Assembly (NCBI RefSeq): GCF_009707865.1
Contig: NZ_WMBA01000007.1
Location: 111,142-175,141 of the forward strand
From: Amycolatopsis pithecellobii
GTDB taxonomy: Bacteria; Actinomycetota; Actinomycetes; Mycobacteriales; Pseudonocardiaceae
Reading direction: 5' to 3'
Length of the DNA: 64,000 bases
The notes under the pieces were generated by a model, which worked only from the letters and a program-made list of their open reading frames with translations, was not told where the DNA came from and did no database searches. Shown piece after piece: positions 59,807-64,000 of the stretch. How positions within the stretch are numbered: position 1 is the stretch's first letter; each line of letters starts with the position of its first letter. Both the position numbers and the translations under genes were made by a program.

Positions 59807-60417
59807 CCGGGAAACCGGCGCCACTTTCCACCATCGAGGACGTCCGGCGCAACATGAGCCGCTCGCAAGCGACGAGGGTGGCGCGAACACGGCAAGCGAT
59901 CTTCGAGGCCGTCGCGTCGATCGACGACGAAGCCGCAGTGACGGTGGGCGAAGTGGTGCGCCGCGCCGGTATCAGCCGGGCTGCGTTCTACACGCATTTC
60001 TCCGGTCTGGACGAGCTTGCGATCGCGATCATGCGTGACATGGTGCAGACGGTCTCGGCGCTGCACCACGAGGCGCGTGGCACCACCTATGCCAGCTGGC
60101 GCGAGGCCTCCGTCGCCATGCTGCGCCGCACCGTGGACCACATGGTGCAGAATCGGCGCCTGTATCTCAGTGTGCTCGAAATGCCCGGCAGTTCCGGCGC
60201 TTTCGACGCCGCGGTCGTCGAATTGGCCGGGTCGATTGTCGCGGCCTTCGAACGCATGGCCGACGTGCTTGACCAGAAGGACGTCGAGGACATGGCCCGC
60301 TTCATTGCCAGCGGCACGCTCACGATGATCATCCACTGGATGCGGACCAACCCGTCGATGCCGGTGGACGAGATGGTGGCACGGCTCATCTCCTTCTTCC
60401 CCAACGTCGAGCGCTGA
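59803..60417 (+). CDS. TetR-family transcriptional regulator
   Basis: The 204-residue protein has a helix-turn-helix with VTVGEVVRRAGISRAAFYTH and a TetR_C ligand domain. Its ATG overlaps the epoxide hydrolase stop. The same direction and coupling indicate a shared transcript with the hydrolase and the YCII gene that follows 23 bases later, so it may autoregulate this small operon. Confidence 0.9.
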   Translation: MTGKPAPLSTIEDVRRNMSRSQATRVARTRQAIFEAVASIDDEAAVTVGEVVRRAGISRAAFYTHFSGLDELAIAIMRDMVQTVSALHHEARGTTYASWREASVAMLRRTVDHMVQNRRLYLSVLEMPGSSGAFDAAVVELAGSIVAAFERMADVLDQKDVEDMARFIASGTLTMIIHWMRTNPSMPVDEMVARLISFFPNVER

Positions 60418-60440
60418 ACCGGAAATCAAGAAAGGGAATC

Positions 60441-60788
60441 ATGAGCGAATCCACGAGTTCGCAGCCGCGAATCTTCGGCAGCGATGTGCCCAAGACGCTG
60501 TTCGTCCTGCGCCACCATTTCCAGAAGTCTCCCCAGGCTTTTGAAGACGCGTACAAGGGGCATCGGGCCTATATCGAGCGAAACATGGCGGAAGGGACCT
60601 TCCTTCTCGCCGGACCTGCTGTCCCGTGGGACGGAGGAATCATCTTGGCTCGGGCGGTTGACCGGGCCGAGATGGAAGCCGTGGTCGCGACGGACCCGTT
60701 GGTTGATGCGGGCATTACGAAGTACGACGTGACCGAATGGAAGACCACGATCCGCCGGCAAGAGTTCGACGCGATCATCCCGGCCTGA
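60441..60788 (+). CDS. YCII-related small protein
   Basis: The 115-residue ferredoxin-like fold protein has KTLFVLRHHFQKSPQAFEDA, HRAYIERNMAEGTFLLAGPA and ATDPLVDAGITKYDVTEWKT. These match the YciI group, in which a His-Asp pair has been proposed to be catalytic. GAAAGGGAATC precedes the ATG. YCII proteins are often fused to or near dehydrochlorinases and oxidoreductases; the role here is unknown. Confidence 0.85.
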   Translation: MSESTSSQPRIFGSDVPKTLFVLRHHFQKSPQAFEDAYKGHRAYIERNMAEGTFLLAGPAVPWDGGIILARAVDRAEMEAVVATDPLVDAGITKYDVTEWKTTIRRQEFDAIIPA

Positions 60789-61060
60789 CCAGGCTCTCGT
60801 CAGGCTTCGGGCCGCCTCGCGCTTGACAGCTCCAGGTCGAGGACCACGACTGCCCGACGTCGAGCTGCGCCCCGGCCGGGTCGCCGTGCCGGACCGGAAC
60901 CGGGCGGGTGGCGGTGCAATACCACACCGCGCGGTTCCGGCTCGTGCCCTCGCTCGCCAAGGCGCTCGCTGTGGCCACACCCGCACTGCGCAAGCCGGGC
61001 CACAGCATGGACCGAGCTGCCCCGGCCCGCGGCAGCCGGCGCCGAACCGGCTGGGCACGC

Positions 61061-61683
61061 CGGATCGGCTACGCCCGCGCCTTCACCGCCCGCCAGTCCC
61101 TCGGCACCCAGCTCGCCTCCCTCGCCCGCGCCGGGGTCACCCCAGTGTTCTCCGAGAAGATCTCCACCCGCGCGCTGCGCCGCCCCGAACTCGACAAGGC
61201 CGTCACGCTCGCCCGGGAGATGCGCGCCTCCGGCCTCTCGGTCACCCTCGTCGTGCACGAGCACAAACGCCTCGCCCGCGGCATCGAACTGGCCACGCTC
61301 GCCGAACAGCTGCGCGCCGCCGGCATCGGCCTGCAATTCCTCACCGGCGAACTGCAGGGCTCTCACGACCCGACCGGGATCGTGTTCACCGTGCTGGCCG
61401 CCCTGTCCGGGATGGAACGCGAGTACATCCGCGACCGCACCCTCGAGCGCCACGAAGCCGCCCGCGCCCGCGGCAAGAACATCGGCGGCGCCGCTGTCAC
61501 CGACGACGCCATGCTCTCCCACGCCCTGCACCTGCGCGACCAGCAGAACCTCAGCCTTCGCGACATCGCCGCACGCCTGGTCATCACCACCGGCAAAAAG
61601 AAGGACAGCACCCCTCCCCGGCCACCGTCCTGCGCATGCTGCGCGACCACGACCAGCCCGTCGCCGCGGCGGCCGGATCATGA
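61061..61683 (+). pseudogene. Serine recombinase (resolvase family), inactivated
   Basis: The resolvase fold is clear: RIGYARAFTARQSLGTQLAS, LVVHEHKRLARGIELATLAE, LTGELQGSHDPTGIVFTVLA and the long helix MEREYIRDRTLERHEAARAR. The catalytic Ser of the usual ARVSTARQS motif is Phe here (codon TTC at 61082-61084, one base from TCC). Near 61600, in GKKK, a base is missing and the expected tail HPSPATVLRMLRDHDQ continues in another frame. Both defects predict an inactive protein. It is the only recognisable site-specific recombinase in the window. Confidence 0.85.
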
Positions 61684-61928
61684 CTCCGGTACCGGGCCAC
61701 CGAAGCTCTTCGGAGGCGGGGACATGGGGCGTCATTGGGTCAGGAACACGTGGCCTTCGTCGTGTCCAGTCCGGCGCGTGCAGTACCGCCCGTTGGGATG
61801 GGACCGGAATACGCCAGAAACCTGCCGTGTCCTTGGGTAGCTGCTGGTCAGAGGCCGGTAGGTGGATGGTCGCGGCTGGTGGCTAGGGTGCCGATGTTCT
61901 GGACCTGGTTCCGCTTGCCGCCGGGGGC

Positions 61929-63101
61929 TCAGCGGGCAGGTGACTCGTTCGCCTCCCGCGGGGAGGCCATGGTGGCCGAGGTGACGTACGTCCGGCTCGG
62001 TGGCAGGGCGACGTCGATGAGGAGGCCGCCATCCTCCTTCGCTCGCGCGTCGATCCGGCCTTCGTGTGCGCGAACGATGGCTCGCACGATGGAAAGGCCC
62101 AGCCCCGCGCCATCTGTCGTGCCGACGCGGCCGGCGCCACGCCGGAACGGTTCGAACAGGCCGGCCACCTCATTCGGGCCGACCATCGGTCCCGTGTTGC
62201 CGACCCGCAGTCGCCCGTCCCGGTGGACCTCGATCAGTACGTGCCCACCAGGAACGTTGTAGCGCACCGCGTTGTCCACCAGGTTGTGCACCAGTTGGCT
62301 CAACAGCACCGAATCCCCCCACACGCGGCACACCTCAGACGCATGCAGGGTGATCCCGGACCCGTCCGTGGAGTCGTCGACGGGGCGATCGGCGACCACC
62401 CGGCGAGCCACCTCGTCCAGTGCGACAGCCTCTCGTCGATGCAAGCCCTGTTCACAGTGCGCCAGTGTGAGCAGGCCATTGATCAAGGCGACGCACCGGT
62501 CGTTGTTGTGGAGCAGTTCCCGGCGTACTCGTTCGACCCGTTTCGGATCGGTGGAGGAGAGGCCGACCTGGATTGTGGTGCGAGCCACCGCGAGCGGGGT
62601 ACGCAGTTCGTGCGACGCGTTGGCGATGAACCGACCCTGCGCGTGGAAAGCGTCGTCCAGCCGCGTCAGCAGGTCGTCGAAGGTGTCCGAAAGTTCCTTG
62701 ATTTCGTCCTGGGGACCCTCGACGCCGATCCGCTCGTGCAGATTGGCGGTGGAGATGCCACGGGCCTGAGCGGTCATCCGCTGGACCCGGTTCAGCACGC
62801 GACCGGTGGCCCACCAAGCCAGGAACCCGGCCAGCAACGTCATTACGGACAGCGCGACTGTCCACTGGAGCAGCAGACTGGACAAGGTCGTGCGGCGCCA
62901 TAGCTCGACGCCACCCGTGGGGCCCGCGGAGGTCGCCAGCTCGGGGACCGGTGTTTCGCCCTCGACGTCGGTGAACCTGGCCGGCATGATCACTACCTGG
63001 TTTTCGAAGTAGGCCAGGGTGACGACCACGGCGCCCGCGACAAGGAACAGGCCGGTTTGCAGCAGCGTCAGTTTCCATCGTATGCCGAGGCGGTTCAGCA
63101 T
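61929..63101 (-). CDS. OmpR-type sensor histidine kinase
   Basis: The 390-residue kinase has membrane helices at about 12-30 and 76-97 flanking a short extracellular loop, a HAMP linker, and the HisKA motif NASHELRTPLA with His164. The HATPase domain has HNLVDNAVRYNVPGG, FEPFRRGAGR and GAGLGLSIVRAIVRAHEG. Its start overlaps the response-regulator stop by 7 bases. The signal is unknown. Confidence 0.95.
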   Translation of the reverse strand: MLNRLGIRWKLTLLQTGLFLVAGAVVVTLAYFENQVVIMPARFTDVEGETPVPELATSAGPTGGVELWRRTTLSSLLLQWTVALSVMTLLAGFLAWWATGRVLNRVQRMTAQARGISTANLHERIGVEGPQDEIKELSDTFDDLLTRLDDAFHAQGRFIANASHELRTPLAVARTTIQVGLSSTDPKRVERVRRELLHNNDRCVALINGLLTLAHCEQGLHRREAVALDEVARRVVADRPVDDSTDGSGITLHASEVCRVWGDSVLLSQLVHNLVDNAVRYNVPGGHVLIEVHRDGRLRVGNTGPMVGPNEVAGLFEPFRRGAGRVGTTDGAGLGLSIVRAIVRAHEGRIDARAKEDGGLLIDVALPPSRTYVTSATMASPREANESPAR

Positions 63102-63763
63102 GCCGGGTCCACGATTCGGTATCCGGCGCCTGGGACGGTTTCGATGACATCCGGTTTACCGAGTTTGGCGCGGAGCCGGAACATGGTCATGCGAACGGCA
63201 TTGGTGAACGGGTCGGCGTGTTCGTCCCAGACGGACCGGAGCAGTTCTTCGGCGCTGACAAGGGCGCCCGCCGCGGCGATCAGCGCCGCCAGCACGCCGA
63301 ACTCCTTGTGGGTCAGGGACAGGTATCTGCCGCTGCGGGACACGCGCCGGTGTGCGGAGTCGAGCACGATTCCGGCCAGGCTCAGCACCGGCGGGGTGGC
63401 CGGCCGCGAGCGCCTGCCCAGCGCGTCCACCCGGGCGACCAGTTCCTCGAAGTCGAACGGTTTGCCCAGGTAGTCGTCGGCGCCGAGGCGAAGGCCGGCG
63501 ACCCGTTCGCGGACCGCGGCCATGGCGGTGAGCATCAGCACCCTGGTCCGTCCGCCTCCGGAGACGAACCGGCGGCAGACCTCGTCGCCGTGTGTTCCCG
63601 GCAGATCCCGGTCCAGCACGACGACGTCGTAGCAGGCGGTGCCGAGCTTTTCGATCGCCGTGTCGCCGTCGTAGGCGATATCGACCGACATCGCTTGCCC
63701 ACGAAGGCCCTCCGCGATGTAACCGGCGAGGGTTCTTTCGTCTTCGACGACGAGCACGCGCAC
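63095..63763 (-). CDS. OmpR/PhoB-family response regulator
   Basis: GTG at 63763 has GGAGG 5 bases upstream and is preferred over an ATG at 63775. The 222-residue protein has receiver residues Glu7/Asp8, phospho-accepting Asp51 (VVVLDRDLPG) and Lys in LGKPFDFEEL. The winged-helix domain ends in RMTMFRLRAKLGKPDVIETV then PGAGYRIV. It pairs with the downstream kinase. The gene starting at 63971 in the opposite direction is a possible target. Confidence 0.94.
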   Translation of the reverse strand: MRVLVVEDERTLAGYIAEGLRGQAMSVDIAYDGDTAIEKLGTACYDVVVLDRDLPGTHGDEVCRRFVSGGGRTRVLMLTAMAAVRERVAGLRLGADDYLGKPFDFEELVARVDALGRRSRPATPPVLSLAGIVLDSAHRRVSRSGRYLSLTHKEFGVLAALIAAAGALVSAEELLRSVWDEHADPFTNAVRMTMFRLRAKLGKPDVIETVPGAGYRIVDPAC

Positions 63764-63970
63764 GGTCGCCTCCATTGTCGACACTATTTCTTCGATTATT
63801 CTCGCCAAAATACCAAGCGGTGTGTTTCACCGGCGTAACGCGGGCATGTGCTGTTGATCGTGCGCCCATGAAACGGCGTCGATAGGTGTGTCTGGATAAC
63901 TTTTACCGGGCAAGGCCAAGAACCGGTGGAAACACCGGGAAACGGCACAATCGAAAGAGATCGGAGAACC

Positions 63971-64000
63971 ATGCGTAACATCTTCTCGGCAGTGATCCCC
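63971..64000 (+). CDS. Start of a gene cut by the right edge
   Basis: GGAG at 63963-63966 is followed by ATG at 63971. The first ten codons read MRNIFSAVIP, with a positive start and hydrophobic residues as in a signal peptide or membrane protein. It is divergent from the two-component system, so it may be its target. Nothing more can be said from 30 bases. Confidence 0.4.
   Translation, partial: MRNIFSAVIP

Noticed and set aside
60800..61735. 311-codon minus-strand frame opposite the recombinase
   Set aside because: The plus strand carries unmistakable resolvase motifs; the minus frame is a shadow.
61684..61928. Region between recombinase remnant and histidine kinase considered for a gene
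   Set aside because: Only short frames without ribosome site or family features were seen.

Overview
The window is high-GC DNA with strong third-position G/C bias, many TetR, SDR and XRE/MmyB genes, frequent GTG starts and ATGA/GTGA overlaps. This fits an actinomycete, and the regulator mix resembles the Pseudonocardiales (for example Amycolatopsis), although no rRNA or housekeeping gene is present to prove it. No tRNA, rRNA or CRISPR array was seen. The layout is that of an accessory region: short functional modules, each with its own regulator or palindromic operator, separated by broken gene remnants (TetR, LysR, MmyB, VOC, IS701 and serine-recombinase fragments).

Left edge (1-2.7 kb): a class II lanthipeptide pair on the minus strand, precursor lanA followed by lanM, which runs off the window. 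3-5.3 kb: a damaged TetR gene divergent from an alpha/beta hydrolase with a clear sigma70-type promoter and two operators. 5.3-9.7 kb: TetR plus a three-subunit molybdenum hydroxylase of PaoABC/YagTSR type. 9.9-14.7 kb: membrane protein, NarL-type two-component system, cytochrome P450 and a second membrane protein, joined by two copies of one 8-6-8 palindrome. 15.7-22.3 kb: a methyltransferase divergent from a tightly coupled five-gene operon (acyl-CoA dehydrogenase, acyl-thioester reductase, class III aminotransferase, SRPBCC protein, acyl-CoA ligase) that reads as a pathway from a carboxylic acid to an amine; it contains no PKS or NRPS and is the best candidate for an undescribed biosynthetic system here.

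23-32.5 kb: SDR, MmyB regulator, a CoA-transferase/crotonase/amidohydrolase trio and an esterase/acyl-CoA ligase/acyl-CoA dehydrogenase module, with remnants between them. 33-43.6 kb: a probable catabolic block with acyl-CoA ligase, five SDRs, an MDR reductase, an alpha/beta hydrolase, a SnoaL-like protein and an F420-type luciferase-like oxidoreductase. Two site families tie it together: an AAGTGT-N2-ACACTT palindrome at both outer promoters and LysR boxes (ATAG-N7-CTAT) at two inner ones. 43.7-51 kb: LysR pseudogene, TetR/SDR pair, SDR, YcaC-like hydrolase, MmyB regulator and a large P-loop ATPase. 51-54.4 kb: an operon of MDR reductase, HSL-type esterase and Old Yellow Enzyme behind a promoter with twin GCTTCGAA-type palindromes. 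54.4-60.8 kb: epimerase-like reductase, SDR, TetR, VOC protein, MarR, DoxX, epoxide hydrolase, TetR and a YCII-type protein. 61-64 kb: a serine recombinase with a lost catalytic Ser and a frameshift, then an OmpR-type two-component system and the start of one more gene.

Most enzyme genes look like self-contained redox/hydrolase cassettes for xenobiotic or lipid-like substrates. Their substrates cannot be read from sequence, and functional statements beyond family level are inference.
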